Shown piece by piece: positions 1-8,891 of a stretch of DNA of 64,000 nucleotides (positions are counted from its first letter, which is position 1; every line of letters starts with the position of its first letter). Source of the stretch: Gordonia sp. SL306 (lineage in GTDB: Bacteria > Actinomycetota > Actinomycetes > Mycobacteriales > Mycobacteriaceae). The position numbers and the translations under genes were made by a program. Under the pieces are notes generated by a model. The model made no database searches and was not told where the DNA came from. It saw only the letters and a list, made by a program, of their open reading frames with translations. The stretch is taken from assembly GCF_026625785.1 (NCBI RefSeq), contig NZ_CP113063.1, forward strand, positions 3,410,001-3,474,000, given 5' to 3'.

Positions 1-1431
1 CAGGATCTCGGTGGCGCCGGACTGTCCTGCGCGACCTCCGAACTCGCTGCCGCGGGCGACGGCGGCATGCACATCGATCTGGAGAAGGTGCCGATGCGCG
101 CCGAGGGCATGACCCCGGCGGAGGTGCTCTCCAGCGAGTCGCAGGAACGCATGTGCGCCGTGGTCACCCCCGACAACGTGGACGCGTTTCTCGAGGTCTG
201 CAAGAAGTGGGACGTGTTGGCCACCGTGATCGGTGAGGTCACCGACGGGGAACACCTGCAGATCACCTGGCACGGCGAGACCGTCGTCGACGTCCCGCCG
301 CGCACCGTCGCCCACGACGGTCCGGTCTACGAGCGACCGGTCGCTCGACCCGAGTGGCAGGACGGGGTCATCGAGTCGACGACCGCACACCTGGCGCGTC
401 CGGACACCGCGGAGAAACTGCGCGCGACCACCCTGCAGATGCTCGGCTCGCCCGCCCTGTGCAGCCGCAAATTCATCACCGAGCAGTACGACCGGTACGT
501 CCGCGGCAACACCGTGCTCGCCGAGAACGCCGACTCCGGCATGATCCGGATCGACGAGAGCTCGGGCCGCGGCATCGCGCTGGCCACCGACGCGTCGGGT
601 CGCTACACCTTCCTCGATCCCTACCGCGGTGCGCAGCTCGCGCTGGCCGAGGCGTACCGGAACGTCGCGGTGTCTGGTGCGGCACCCAAGGCGGTGACGA
701 ACTGTCTGAACTTCGGCTCTCCCGAGGACCCTGCGGTGATGTGGCAGTTCCAGCAGGCCGTGCGCGGGCTCGCCGACGGCTGCGCCCAGCTGGGCATCCC
801 GGTGACGGGCGGCAACGTGAGCTTCTACAACCAGACCGGCTCGACCCCGATCCTGCCCACGCCGGTGGTCGGTGTGCTGGGTGTGATCGACGATGTGCAT
901 CGCCGCATCCCCACCGGTTTCGGTACCGAGCCCGGGGAGACCCTGATCCTGCTCGGATCGACCCTCGACGAGTTCGACGGCTCGATCTGGGCGCAGGTCG
1001 CCCACGACCATCTCGGCGGTGTGCCGCCGCAGGTCGACCTCGAACGCGAGCGGTTGCTGGCCGACATCCTGATGGCGGCCTCACGCGACGGTCTCGTGTC
1101 CGCCGCGCACGACCTGTCCGAGGGCGGACTCATCCAGGCGGTCGTCGAGTCTGCGCTCGCCGGCGAGACCGGTTGTCGCATCCTGCTTCCCGAGGGTGCC
1201 GATCCGTTCGTGTGGCTGTTCTCCGAGTCGGCGGGTCGAGCAGTCGTCGCGGTGCCGCGCACCGAGGAGTCACGCTTCACCTCGATGCTCGACGCACGCG
1301 GGATGCCGTGGGCCCGGGTCGGCGTGGTCGATCAGGGCAGCGACGCGGTGTCGGTGCAGGATCAATTCGAGATCCCGCTCACCGAACTGCGCGAGGTCTA
1401 CGAGGGCACGCTGCCGACGTTGTTCGGCTGA
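1..1431 (+). CDS. purL: Phosphoribosylformylglycinamidine synthase II, 3' part
   Basis: PurL makes formylglycinamidine ribonucleotide from FGAR, ATP and ammonia in the fourth step of purine synthesis. The reading frame is open from base 1, where it encodes the PurL motif [10 protein letters not shown], so the gene begins outside the window and the ATG at 67 is internal. The 476 visible residues cover the second half of the protein. They include the glycine-rich stretch [13 protein letters not shown] and a second AIRS-type C-terminal domain ending near LPTLFG. It is a housekeeping gene that marks the chromosomal flank of the catabolic cluster, and it ends at a small hairpin at 1437-1459. I am sure of the family. 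Confidence 0.95.
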   Translation, partial: QDLGGAGLSCATSELAAAGDGGMHIDLEKVPMRAEGMTPAEVLSSESQERMCAVVTPDNVDAFLEVCKKWDVLATVIGEVTDGEHLQITWHGETVVDVPPRTVAHDGPVYERPVARPEWQDGVIESTTAHLARPDTAEKLRATTLQMLGSPALCSRKFITEQYDRYVRGNTVLAENADSGMIRIDESSGRGIALATDASGRYTFLDPYRGAQLALAEAYRNVAVSGAAPKAVTNCLNFGSPEDPAVMWQFQQAVRGLADGCAQLGIPVTGGNVSFYNQTGSTPILPTPVVGVLGVIDDVHRRIPTGFGTEPGETLILLGSTLDEFDGSIWAQVAHDHLGGVPPQVDLERERLLADILMAASRDGLVSAAHDLSEGGLIQAVVESALAGETGCRILLPEGADPFVWLFSESAGRAVVAVPRTEESRFTSMLDARGMPWARVGVVDQGSDAVSVQDQFEIPLTELREVYEGTLPTLFG

Positions 1432-1436
1432 CGCTT

Positions 1437-1459
1437 CCGGCCGGGGTACGCTCGGCCGG
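1437..1459. terminator. Hairpin between purL and the convergent SMP-30-like gene
   Basis: A 7-bp GC stem (CCGGCCG and CGGCCGG) with a 9-nt loop fills the 30-base gap between two convergent genes. It has no T-run, as is usual in high-GC actinobacteria. It could stop transcription from both sides. Confidence 0.4.
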
Positions 1460-1461
1460 GT

Positions 1462-2379
1462 TCAGGGCGTCCCCGCGTGGGGTACGTCCACCGAGATCGC
1501 GATGAGGCTTCCCTCGCGCGCGTTCTTGCGGGCTTCCTCGTGAAAATCGGGTGCGGCGCAGGCGAACAACGTGCGCCCGTCCGATCCGCCGAGCATGCAC
1601 GCGAAGACGCCGGTGCCCACGGGGACCTCGTCGACGATGTCGCCGCCCTCGACGACCCGGACGAGGCGGGCGCCGAGCGCATCGGCGATCCAGAGCGCGC
1701 CGTCGGCGTCGAGGCAGCAGCCGTCGGGTGCCACGGAGAGTTGCGGAAGCGCCTTCTCGATCTCGGGGTCCGTGGGCAACTCGCCGAACTGTGCCCACAC
1801 CCGACGATTGGTGAGGCCGCCGTCGTCGCCGATGTCGAACGCGGTGACCCGATTGCCGAAGGTCTCGTCCACCAGCAGGACCCCGTCGTCGGTGATCACA
1901 CTGCCGTTGGGGAACCACAGGTCGTCGGCAGCGACAGTGACCGCCCCATCGGGATCCACCCGCAAGAGCACTGCGGTCTGCAGCGGTGCACCGCCCATGA
2001 GGTCGAATCCGAACTCGCCGACGTAGGCGCGACCGGATGACGGGTCGACGACCATGTCGTTGGGATGGCCGGTCACGTATCCGGAGAGATCGGCATGTGT
2101 CACCAGCTCGCCGTTCGGCTCGCGACGGAGTATCCGCGCGTCGCGCATCGAGACGATCAGCAGCCGGTCGTCGGGAAGCCAGCCGAGCCCGGACGGTTGC
2201 TGCGGCACCTCCGCCTCGACCCGCAGGTCGCTGCCGTCCTCGGCTGCCGAACACACACGGTAGGTGTAGAAGTCCACGAACCAGATGCGTCCGGCGTGCC
2301 ACCGTGGGCATTCCAGATACGCGAATCCGTCTGCGACAGTGGTGATGCCACGGCTTGAAGCGTCTCCTTCGATGCTCAT
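1462..2379 (-). CDS. SMP-30/gluconolactonase-like beta-propeller protein
   Basis: This 305-residue protein looks like the SMP-30/gluconolactonase/LRE-like family of six-bladed propellers, which hydrolyse lactones with a bound divalent metal. Supporting segments are the N-terminal ECPRWH (the family acidic-metal motif), GHPNDMVVD in the middle, and DETFGNRV and PDGCCLDADGALW further on. The start has a strong ribosome site (GGAGGAAGG, 5 bases from the ATG). It probably heads a leftward unit on its own or follows the gene at 2432 with a 52-base gap. The substrate is unknown. A sugar lactone or a lactone formed in the neighbouring catabolic pathways is possible. Confidence 0.75.
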   Translation of the reverse strand: MSIEGDASSRGITTVADGFAYLECPRWHAGRIWFVDFYTYRVCSAAEDGSDLRVEAEVPQQPSGLGWLPDDRLLIVSMRDARILRREPNGELVTHADLSGYVTGHPNDMVVDPSSGRAYVGEFGFDLMGGAPLQTAVLLRVDPDGAVTVAADDLWFPNGSVITDDGVLLVDETFGNRVTAFDIGDDGGLTNRRVWAQFGELPTDPEIEKALPQLSVAPDGCCLDADGALWIADALGARLVRVVEGGDIVDEVPVGTGVFACMLGGSDGRTLFACAAPDFHEEARKNAREGSLIAISVDVPHAGTP

Positions 2380-2431
2380 GATGCCTTCCTCCCAGAAGTG
2401 GTGGTTTCGAACGCCTTCCCAGTCTCGCCGA

Positions 2432-3334
2432 TCACCTGCCGTCCGCGTCGAAGATTCCGTCGCGTTCCGCGGCCGTCGAACTCGACGCTGCGCCCGTCAG
2501 CGCCGCGACCACACCCTCCGGGTCGTCGGTGGTGATCTGATCGACCCGCAGTTCGACGAGCCGTCGTGCCTGCCGGACGGACTCGCCGTCGGCACGGTAG
2601 AGCGTGTAGGCGTCGACGGTGCGCGCGTACGCGTGGAATGCGTCGATGATGTCGAAGCCGCGACGATCCGCCTCGAGGACCAACCGACGTTCGAGGTAGA
2701 TCATCTCGGCGCGGGGCGACGCCGCGACCGCGCGCTCGACGAAGGTCGCGAAATCACCCGAGCGCAGGACCCGGTCGACGGCACCGTGATGGCAGGGGTC
2801 GTAACCGACACGGATGCCCGGGACCGGGTCGGTCAGCAGGCGTACGGCCTCGGCATCACCGCACGAGAGGATCGCATTGCGCGCGATCGGTGCGACCGCA
2901 CGCGCGAAGGTGTCGATCGCTGCGGTGTCCAACGCCTGGGCGTCCTCCTTGAAATCCAACTGCAGCAACGCGCCCGGATGAACGGTCGGCCGGGTGAGGA
3001 CGTCGGAGAGGTCCTCGAGGAGCAGGACCGGCTCGTCGAGCGGAACTCCGGCGTTGGACCGCAGGAACAGCGTGCGGACATAGCTCGCCGGGAGGTCGGA
3101 GATGTGGCCGGTTCCCGTGGTGGCGTGTGCGACGTCGCGGTCGTGCAGGACCGCGAATCCACTATCGGCATGGATCACCAGGTCGACTTCGACACTTGCG
3201 CCGAGCGCCATGCCCTCGACGATGCGAGACCTCGTGAAAGCGGCGTCGTCGACACGACGTCGCGCCCGGTGCCATTTGATCTGCGTGGCGTGGCCGTCGT
3301 GGGTGACGGCCGTCGGCGCGGGTGGGTCGGTCAC
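2432..3334 (-). CDS. Glycerophosphodiester phosphodiesterase-like TIM-barrel protein
   Basis: The protein resembles the GDPD/PLC-like phosphodiesterase fold. VEVDLVIHADSGFAVLHD fits the family pattern of an acidic strand followed by an HD motif, and LLQLDFKE lies further on. The usual N-terminal HRG is replaced by HRARRR, so catalytic competence on glycerophosphodiesters is uncertain. I chose the GTG at 3334. A TTG at 3361 would add nine residues but has no ribosome site. It diverges from the reductase-like gene at 3442, and the two share a promoter region with a KstR-like palindrome at 3418. Confidence 0.6.
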   Translation of the reverse strand: MTDPPAPTAVTHDGHATQIKWHRARRRVDDAAFTRSRIVEGMALGASVEVDLVIHADSGFAVLHDRDVAHATTGTGHISDLPASYVRTLFLRSNAGVPLDEPVLLLEDLSDVLTRPTVHPGALLQLDFKEDAQALDTAAIDTFARAVAPIARNAILSCGDAEAVRLLTDPVPGIRVGYDPCHHGAVDRVLRSGDFATFVERAVAASPRAEMIYLERRLVLEADRRGFDIIDAFHAYARTVDAYTLYRADGESVRQARRLVELRVDQITTDDPEGVVAALTGAASSSTAAERDGIFDADGR

Positions 3335-3417
3335 CTCACCGACCGTACGTGACCTCGGCAAACGAGAGGTGAATCCCTGCGGTGTCCACCGGGATCGGCA
3401 AAATCACACGGCAGAAT

Positions 3418-3431
3418 TGGAACATGTTCTA
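3418..3431. promoter_or_regulatory. KstR-like palindrome in a divergent promoter
   Basis: TGGAACATGTTCTA fits the KstR consensus TNNAACNNGTTNNA known from cholesterol regulons of mycobacteria and rhodococci. It ends 10 bases before the ATG of the gene at 3442, where a repressor would block transcription. The match is to a short motif, so it may be chance. It differs from the 15-bp box found throughout the rest of the window. Confidence 0.4.
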
Positions 3432-3441
3432 CCTTGGGGTC

Positions 3442-4521
3442 ATGACTCTTCGTGTGGTCGAGTGGTCGACCGGAACCGTGGGTAGACATGCAATCGCCGG
3501 GATCGATGCCCGGCCTGATCTGGAGCTCGTCGGGGTCTGGGTGTCGGACCCGGCCAAGGTCGGCAGGGATGCCGGCGACCTCGCCGGACTCGATCGAGAA
3601 CTCGGTGTCGTCGCCACCGACGACCGTGACGCGCTGATCGCCCTGCGGCCCGACTGCATCGTGCACACCGCGATGACCGACGATCGAATCTTCGAGGCGA
3701 TCGACGATCTCATCTTCTTCGTCGAGAACGGGATCAACGTCGTGTCGAGCGGACCGGTGGTGCTTCAGTTCCCGCAGGGCATCCTCAACCAGGAGTTGCT
3801 CGACCGGATCGCGGCCGCAGGCGAATCCGGCAACGCCAGCCTGCACGTGAACGGCATCGATCCCGGGTTCGCCAACGACGTTCTGCCGTTGGCGATGACG
3901 AGTCTCTCGCAGCGGATTGACGAGGTGCGCTGCCTCGAGATCGCCGACTACTCGACGTACTACCAGCCGGTGGTCATGAAGGACATCTTCGGGTTCGGAC
4001 AGCCGATGGATGCGACGCCGCTGCTGCTGCTGCCGGGCGTGCTGGCGATGGGGTGGGGCAGCGTGGTCCGGCAGATCGCCGCCGGACTCGGGCTGACCCT
4101 GGACGAGCCATTGATCGAACGTCACGACCGGGTGGCAGCTGACCGCGACTATTCGACGGTGTCCGTGGAGATCCCCGAAGGGACCATGGCGGCACTCCAT
4201 TTCGAGGTGGTCGGGCAGGTCGACGGCGTCGATCGCGTCGTACTCGAGCACTACACCCGCACGGATCCGCAGCAGTGTCCCGACTGGCCGACGCCCGCCG
4301 AGGGCGACGGCTGCTACCGCATCCTCATCTCTGGTGAACCCGAGATGAAGGTCGAGTTCGGCCACCACGGCGAGCACGGCGACCACAACGTGTCGGGGAT
4401 GATCGTGACGGCGATGCGGCTGGTCAATTCCGTTGCCGCCGTAGTGGATGCGAAGCCGGGACTCGTTACCGCCTTGGACCTGCCGATGGTGAGCGGTCGG
4501 GGGTTGGTGGCGGGGGCCTAG
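3442..4521 (+). CDS. Dihydrodipicolinate reductase-like NAD(P)-binding protein
   Basis: This 359-residue protein has an N-terminal Rossmann fold (VEWSTGTVGRHAIAGI) of the type in dihydrodipicolinate reductase and 2,4-diaminopentanoate dehydrogenase. A long C-terminal substrate domain follows. Homologues are common in actinobacterial lipid and steroid clusters, with no settled reaction. Two paralogues lie at 22145 and 60420. The ATG at 3442 is preceded by GGGG and gives the expected start of the first beta strand. A bidirectional hairpin follows the stop. I infer an oxidoreductase acting on a carbonyl or imine intermediate and cannot name the substrate. Confidence 0.7.
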   Translation: MTLRVVEWSTGTVGRHAIAGIDARPDLELVGVWVSDPAKVGRDAGDLAGLDRELGVVATDDRDALIALRPDCIVHTAMTDDRIFEAIDDLIFFVENGINVVSSGPVVLQFPQGILNQELLDRIAAAGESGNASLHVNGIDPGFANDVLPLAMTSLSQRIDEVRCLEIADYSTYYQPVVMKDIFGFGQPMDATPLLLLPGVLAMGWGSVVRQIAAGLGLTLDEPLIERHDRVAADRDYSTVSVEIPEGTMAALHFEVVGQVDGVDRVVLEHYTRTDPQQCPDWPTPAEGDGCYRILISGEPEMKVEFGHHGEHGDHNVSGMIVTAMRLVNSVAAVVDAKPGLVTALDLPMVSGRGLVAGA

Positions 4522-4528
4522 GCGACCC

Positions 4529-4605
4529 GCAGTTCTTCCCCCGGGTCTGTGTCCGCCCCCCAACTACAGTGGGGGGACGAATACAGACCCGGGGGAAGAA
4601 CTTGC
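4529..4605. terminator. Large bidirectional hairpin terminator
   Basis: The 100-base gap between convergent genes contains arms of about 30 bases, roughly 4529-4561 and 4571-4605, that pair nearly perfectly (core AGTTCTTCCCCCGGGTCTGT and its complement). The loop is about 9 bases. The symmetry suits termination from both sides. Confidence 0.8.
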
Positions 4606-4621
4606 GGCGACCGGCCTCCGG

Positions 4622-5884
4622 CTAGGCCTGCGCCATGTGCTTCTCGTTATAGCGACGCTTCCATTCGTCGCGCGACCGGATCGACACGTCGACGTCGGCG
4701 GCCGATCGCCGGAGGGCACCGACGTTGATCTCCTCGCGGGTGTGCTTGTCGAGCGGATTCCAGTTGAAGAAGCGCGCGGAGTTCTCCCATGAGATCTGAT
4801 TGATGTCGGAATCGTCGGCACCGGCAGCCTGGAGCTCGCTCAGCATCTGTTCCGGGGCGTCAGGCCAGAAGCAGTCCGAGTGGGGGTAGTCGCACTCCCA
4901 CGCGATGTTGTCGATACCGATCTCGTGACGGAGCAGCAGGGAGGTCTTGTCGGTGACGTAGCAGGCCAGTGAGTGGTCCCGGAAGACCTCGCTGGGCAGC
5001 TTGTCGCCGAAGTCGCGGCGGAGCCACTTCTGGTTTGTGTAGTGCCGGTCCGAGCGATCGAGATAGAAAGGTATCCAACCGATCCCGCCCTCGGAGAACG
5101 CGAACTTGAGGTCGGGATAGGTGCGCATCGCCGGACCCCAGAGGAGGTCCTGCGCGGCGAGCGCCGAGATCTGCGACGCCAGCACCATGAGGCTGTCGAT
5201 GGTCGAATCCTTGGCCAGGTTGAGCGCGCCGAAGCCGGTGCCGATGTGCAGGCACATCACCAGGCCCGTCTCCGACAGGGTCTCGAACACCGGACCCCAG
5301 TAATCCAGGTCGTGGTAGCTCGGCAGGCCTTCGAGGTGGGGGAGCTCGGGCATGGTCACCGCTCGGCAGCCCTTGGCCGCCACCCGCCGGATCTCCGCAC
5401 ACATCGCGTCGACGTTCCAGGTGGGCAGCAGTGCCAATGGGATGAAGCGATCGGGGTAGGCGCCTGCCCACTCGTCGATGTGCCAGTCGTTGTATGCGGA
5501 CACCATCACGAGGGTGATGTCGCTCTGGTGCTGGTTCAGGTGACGTGCGGAGAACCCGGCGAAGGTGGGAAAGCACATCGACGCCCAGATCCCGTTGCGG
5601 CTCATGTCCCGAACGCGCTCGTGGACGTTGTAGACCCCGGGCCGCATCTCGGCGAATCCGGCCGGGTCGCGGCCCCATTCCTCGGCGGGCCAGGACACCA
5701 CCGCGTTGAGTCCGCTGACCCCCGCTTGCTTGCCCATGTAGATCCACTGATCGACGCCCTTGTCGTCGGTGATGACGACCGGTGCCTGATCGCGGTACTT
5801 GTCCGGGACGTGGCGGAGGAACATGTCCGGTGGTTCCACCACGTGGTCGTCGATGCTGATGAGCACCAGGTCGTCAATGTTCAT
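4622..5884 (-). CDS. Amidohydrolase 2 family (TIM-barrel) protein
   Basis: This 420-residue protein is an amidohydrolase-2/ACMSD-like barrel, a family that includes decarboxylases and hydrolases of ring-cleavage acids. Visible landmarks are the N-terminal SIDDHVVEPPDMF (metal-binding strand, D-x-H form), CLHIGTG near residue 215 and ECDYPHSD near residue 340, which holds the usual catalytic Asp. The C-terminal NSARFFNW is typical of the family. The start has a strong ribosome site (GAAGGAGA). Homologues accompany aromatic and steroid catabolic genes in mycobacteria. The reaction may be C-C bond hydrolysis or decarboxylation. It lies outside the region covered by the 15-bp box. Confidence 0.8.
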   Translation of the reverse strand: MNIDDLVLISIDDHVVEPPDMFLRHVPDKYRDQAPVVITDDKGVDQWIYMGKQAGVSGLNAVVSWPAEEWGRDPAGFAEMRPGVYNVHERVRDMSRNGIWASMCFPTFAGFSARHLNQHQSDITLVMVSAYNDWHIDEWAGAYPDRFIPLALLPTWNVDAMCAEIRRVAAKGCRAVTMPELPHLEGLPSYHDLDYWGPVFETLSETGLVMCLHIGTGFGALNLAKDSTIDSLMVLASQISALAAQDLLWGPAMRTYPDLKFAFSEGGIGWIPFYLDRSDRHYTNQKWLRRDFGDKLPSEVFRDHSLACYVTDKTSLLLRHEIGIDNIAWECDYPHSDCFWPDAPEQMLSELQAAGADDSDINQISWENSARFFNWNPLDKHTREEINVGALRRSAADVDVSIRSRDEWKRRYNEKHMAQA

Positions 5885-5939
5885 GACACTCTCCTTCGTG
5901 GCTGGTGGAGTTGCCGGTGGTTCCCGGCTCTGTCTGTGT

Positions 5940-6665
5940 TCATCCGCGGTCTGCGGTGGTCAACCAGACCGACCGGACCGCGATGTCGCCGAGTTCCATC
6001 TCGGCGAAGCCTGTGACGGAAATGCGCATCGTCCCGGCAAAGGGTCGTTTGGCGTGCACGGTCACTCCCGAGTCGAGGGTGAGGCCCACGGAACCGAAGT
6101 ACTCGAGCATCGCCGGGTCGGAGTCGGCGATGCGGGCCACCGTGCCGGTGTCACCCGTCTCGCAGGTCGATAGCGGGCGCAGCGCGGGGGTGGTCACCCG
6201 ACCGTCGGCGGCGGGAATGGGATCGCCGTGCGGATCCCGTGTCGGGTGTCCCAGTTGCCGGTCGATGCGCTCGATCAAGTCGTCGGAGGCGGCATGGGCG
6301 AGGGTGTCGGCGTCGTCGTGAACCTCGTGCCAGCCGTAGCCCAGCTCTCGGACGAGGAAGGATTCGATGAGTCGCATGCGCCGGATGATGTGTGCGGCCG
6401 CGGCCTCACCATGGCTGCTGAGTGCCACGGCACCGTAGCGTTCATGCCTCACGAGCCCCTTGTTGGCGAGGCGCCGGACCGCGTCGGACGCAGTCGATGG
6501 CGAGACGCCGACGCGCTCGGCGATCGCCTTGGTGGTGACCGGATTCCGATCCCACTCACTCGCGTCCCAGATCGCTTTCAGGTACTGCCGCGACGCTGCC
6601 GTCAGATCGCCGAGCGGGTCACATGGACCGCCGTCGGACGCGATACTGGCCGGATGCATGCCCAC
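5940..6665 (-). CDS. DtxR/MntR-family transcriptional regulator with altered metal ligands
   Basis: The protein (about 241 residues) has a winged helix-turn-helix at about 25-80 (TTKAIAERVGVSPSTASDAVRRL), a DtxR-type dimerisation and metal domain to about residue 145, and a C-terminal FeoA/SH3-like domain. By alignment with DtxR/IdeR, His79 is Met97, Cys102 is Asp120 and Glu105 is Ala123. The counterparts of Glu83, His98 and His106 (Glu101, His116, His124) remain. Metal sensing may therefore have changed or been lost. The start is GTG at 6665 or ATG at 6659. A copy of the 15-bp box lies 26 bases upstream, so the gene may respond to, or bind, that box. Confidence 0.8.
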   Translation of the reverse strand: MGMHPASIASDGGPCDPLGDLTAASRQYLKAIWDASEWDRNPVTTKAIAERVGVSPSTASDAVRRLANKGLVRHERYGAVALSSHGEAAAAHIIRRMRLIESFLVRELGYGWHEVHDDADTLAHAASDDLIERIDRQLGHPTRDPHGDPIPAADGRVTTPALRPLSTCETGDTGTVARIADSDPAMLEYFGSVGLTLDSGVTVHAKRPFAGTMRISVTGFAEMELGDIAVRSVWLTTADRG

Positions 6666-6691
6666 AGAATAGCATCGTGATCTCTCTCACG

Positions 6692-6706
6692 GAGAATCTT
6701 ATTCTC
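6692..6706. promoter_or_regulatory. 15-bp regulon box 1 (GAGAATCTTATTCTC)
   Basis: This is a perfect-arm copy of the cluster palindrome GAGAAYNNNRTTCTC. It lies between the DtxR-family gene (26 bases) and the mutase operon (157 bases). It could serve either promoter. Confidence 0.75.
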
Positions 6707-6830
6707 ACCTCTTCAGGGCCGAAGATCGCCGTGGCACAGCGTGACCGTCGAGTTCACGGTGGTCGGCGCGCGGTCGGCGTCCCGGCCGCCGTGACTGCGA
6801 AACCTCATCTCACGGTAGGGGCGGTATTGG

Positions 6831-6846
6831 CATTCTCATTTTCTGC
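6831..6846. promoter_or_regulatory. Degenerate half-copy of the regulon box before the mutase
   Basis: CATTCTCATTTTCTGC contains one good half-site (ATTCTC) 27 bases before the mutase start. The other arm is poor. It may be a weak second operator or chance. Confidence 0.3.
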
Positions 6847-6863
6847 AAGTATCGTATCCGCTG

Positions 6864-8441
6864 ATGGAACCACAGACTGAAACAGCCTCCGGCATCCCGC
6901 TGGACCCTGCCTATGGGCCGAACCCCGACTCCGCGGTCCCCCCGTCGCCGGGGGAGTACCCGTTCACCCGGGGGAACTTTCCGACGGGTTACCGGGGGAG
7001 GTTGTGGACCTTCCGGCAGTACTCCGGATTCGGTACCGCCGAAGAGTCGAATCGCCGCTACCGGTATCTGCTCGATCAGGGCGGCACCGGGCTCTCGGTC
7101 GCGCTCGACCTACCGTCGCAATGCGGGTACGACTCGGATGATCCGGAATACGGGGAGGAGGTCGGCCGAGTCGGTTGCGCGGTCGACACCCTGGCCGACG
7201 CCGAGATCCTGTTCGACCAGATCCCGCTCGACAAGATCAGCACCAGCTTCACCATCAACGGGACGGCGGCCATCCTGCTGGCGTTCTACGTGGCGGCTGC
7301 GGAGCGCAAGGGCGTTCCGCGGGCCAAGCTGACCGGCACGATCCAGAACGACATCCTCAAGGAGTACGCCTCCCGCGGAACCTGGATCTGGCCTCCTGAA
7401 CCGTCGTTGCGTCTGATCGCCGACACCATCGAGTTCTGCGCGGCGGAGGTGCCGAGGTTCAACGCGATCTCGGTGGCCGGCGCGCATTTCCGCGACGCGG
7501 GTGCCAATGCCGTGCAGGAGATGGCGTTCACGCTCGCAGACGGTGTGACGTACTGCGACACGGTCGTCGAGCGCGGGCGGATGACGATCGACCAGTTTGC
7601 GCCGCAGATCTCGTTCTTCTTCTACACCCACGGCGACTTCTTCGAGGAGATCGCCAAGTATCGCGCCGGGCGACGTCGCTGGGCGACGATCGTCCGCGAG
7701 CGTTATGGGGCGACCACCGACAAGGCCGCGATGTTCCGGTTCGGCTGTGTCGCCGGCGGGGCGTCGCTGTATGCGCCACAGGCACAGAACAATCTGGTCC
7801 GCGTCGCCTACGAGGCGATGGCGTCGGTGCTCGGGGGAGTGCAGTCGATGTTCACCGCCGCGTGGGACGAGCCCTTCGCCCTGCCGAGTGAGGAATCGGC
7901 GACGATGGCGCTGCGGACCCAGCAGATACTCGCATACGAGACGGGTGTTGCCCGCGTTGCGGATCCGTTGGGTGGGTCCTACTTCGTGGAGGCCCTGACC
8001 GATGCGACCGAGGAACGCATCATTGAGGTGATGGCCGATCTCGAGGCACACGGCGGCATGGTCCGAGCGATCGAGGAAGGCTACCTGCAGGGTCTCATCG
8101 CCGACGAGGCGTACCGGGTCCATCAGGAGGTCGAGGGTGGTGAACGACCGGTGGTGGGTGTCAACAGGTTCGTGGCCGACGAGCCCGCGCCGGAGATCGC
8201 GACCTATGAGCTCGATCCCGAGGGGCGCGAAGTGCAGCTCAAGCGCCTCGCCAAGGTCAAGGCCGAACGAAACGCGAACGACGTGGCGAACACGCTTGCC
8301 GCATTGTCGCGGGGAGCAGAAGGAGACGAGAATCTGATGCATCGCCTGATCGACTGCGCGAACGCGTATTGCACCGTCGGAGAGATGGTGTCGGCACTCA
8401 AGGGTGTATGGGGCGAGTTCCGGCAACCGGTGGTGTTCTGA
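6864..8441 (+). CDS. B12-dependent acyl-CoA mutase, large (catalytic) subunit
   Basis: This 525-residue protein is the substrate-binding barrel of a methylmalonyl-CoA-type mutase. These enzymes use adenosylcobalamin to move a CoA-thioester group between adjacent carbons. It lacks the B12 domain, as in the IcmA/HcmA type, and the next gene supplies that domain. RQYSGF at 51-56 keeps the Tyr89 counterpart (Tyr53), and PSLR keeps the Arg207 counterpart (Arg183) that holds a carboxylate in methylmalonyl-CoA mutase. His244 is kept as His208. Tyr243 is Ala207, His328 is Gly294 and Gln330 is Val296, so the pocket looks larger and unlike any standard class. Its stop overlaps the next start (TGATG). 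The substrate is unknown, perhaps a bulky branched dicarboxyl-type CoA ester. Confidence 0.9.
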   Translation: MEPQTETASGIPLDPAYGPNPDSAVPPSPGEYPFTRGNFPTGYRGRLWTFRQYSGFGTAEESNRRYRYLLDQGGTGLSVALDLPSQCGYDSDDPEYGEEVGRVGCAVDTLADAEILFDQIPLDKISTSFTINGTAAILLAFYVAAAERKGVPRAKLTGTIQNDILKEYASRGTWIWPPEPSLRLIADTIEFCAAEVPRFNAISVAGAHFRDAGANAVQEMAFTLADGVTYCDTVVERGRMTIDQFAPQISFFFYTHGDFFEEIAKYRAGRRRWATIVRERYGATTDKAAMFRFGCVAGGASLYAPQAQNNLVRVAYEAMASVLGGVQSMFTAAWDEPFALPSEESATMALRTQQILAYETGVARVADPLGGSYFVEALTDATEERIIEVMADLEAHGGMVRAIEEGYLQGLIADEAYRVHQEVEGGERPVVGVNRFVADEPAPEIATYELDPEGREVQLKRLAKVKAERNANDVANTLAALSRGAEGDENLMHRLIDCANAYCTVGEMVSALKGVWGEFRQPVVF

Positions 8442-8842
8442 TGACCGCCCGCATCCTGGTCGCCAAACCGGGTCTCGACGGTCACGACCGCGGCGCCAAG
8501 ATCGTCGCCCGGACGTTGCGCGACGCCGGTTTCGAGGTCATCTACACCGGCATCCGGCAGCGGATCGAGGACATCGTCTCGATCGCGCTGCACGAAGACG
8601 TCGCGGTGGTCGGCCTGAGCATCCTGTCCGGCGCGCACGTCGCCTTGACGCGGCGAACCGTCGATGCCCTGCGGGCGGCCGACGCAGGCGACATCGCGGT
8701 CGTCGTCGGTGGCACCATTCCGCAATCCGACGTCGACACCCTGATGGAAGCCGGTGCCGCAGCGGTGTTCCCGACCGGTACGCCACTCGAAACGCTGGTC
8801 ACCGAGGTGCGGGCCCTCACCGCGGCGGCATCGCCGTCGTGA
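8441..8842 (+). CDS. B12-binding small subunit of the acyl-CoA mutase
   Basis: The 133-residue protein is a stand-alone cobalamin-binding domain. The signature DGHDRG (13-18) has the His15 that would be the lower ligand of cobalt, followed by GLSILSG and a GG turn in VVVGGTIP. Length and architecture match IcmB/HcmB. The ATG overlaps the mutase stop as TGATG, so the two subunits are translationally coupled and should be made in equal amounts. It forms the complete mutase with the preceding protein. The probable G-protein chaperone is not next door but at 21013. Confidence 0.92.
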   Translation: MTARILVAKPGLDGHDRGAKIVARTLRDAGFEVIYTGIRQRIEDIVSIALHEDVAVVGLSILSGAHVALTRRTVDALRAADAGDIAVVVGGTIPQSDVDTLMEAGAAAVFPTGTPLETLVTEVRALTAAASPS

Positions 8843-8891
8843 CGACCTTTATCGCAGCCGCATCGAGAAGTGCCGGACACCTGGAGGAATC

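Noticed and set aside
354..1505. Long Arg-rich frames on both strands over purL and similar frames throughout
   Set aside because: They are typical high-GC shadow frames, rich in Arg, Pro, Ala and Gly, opposite or out of phase with a recognised gene.
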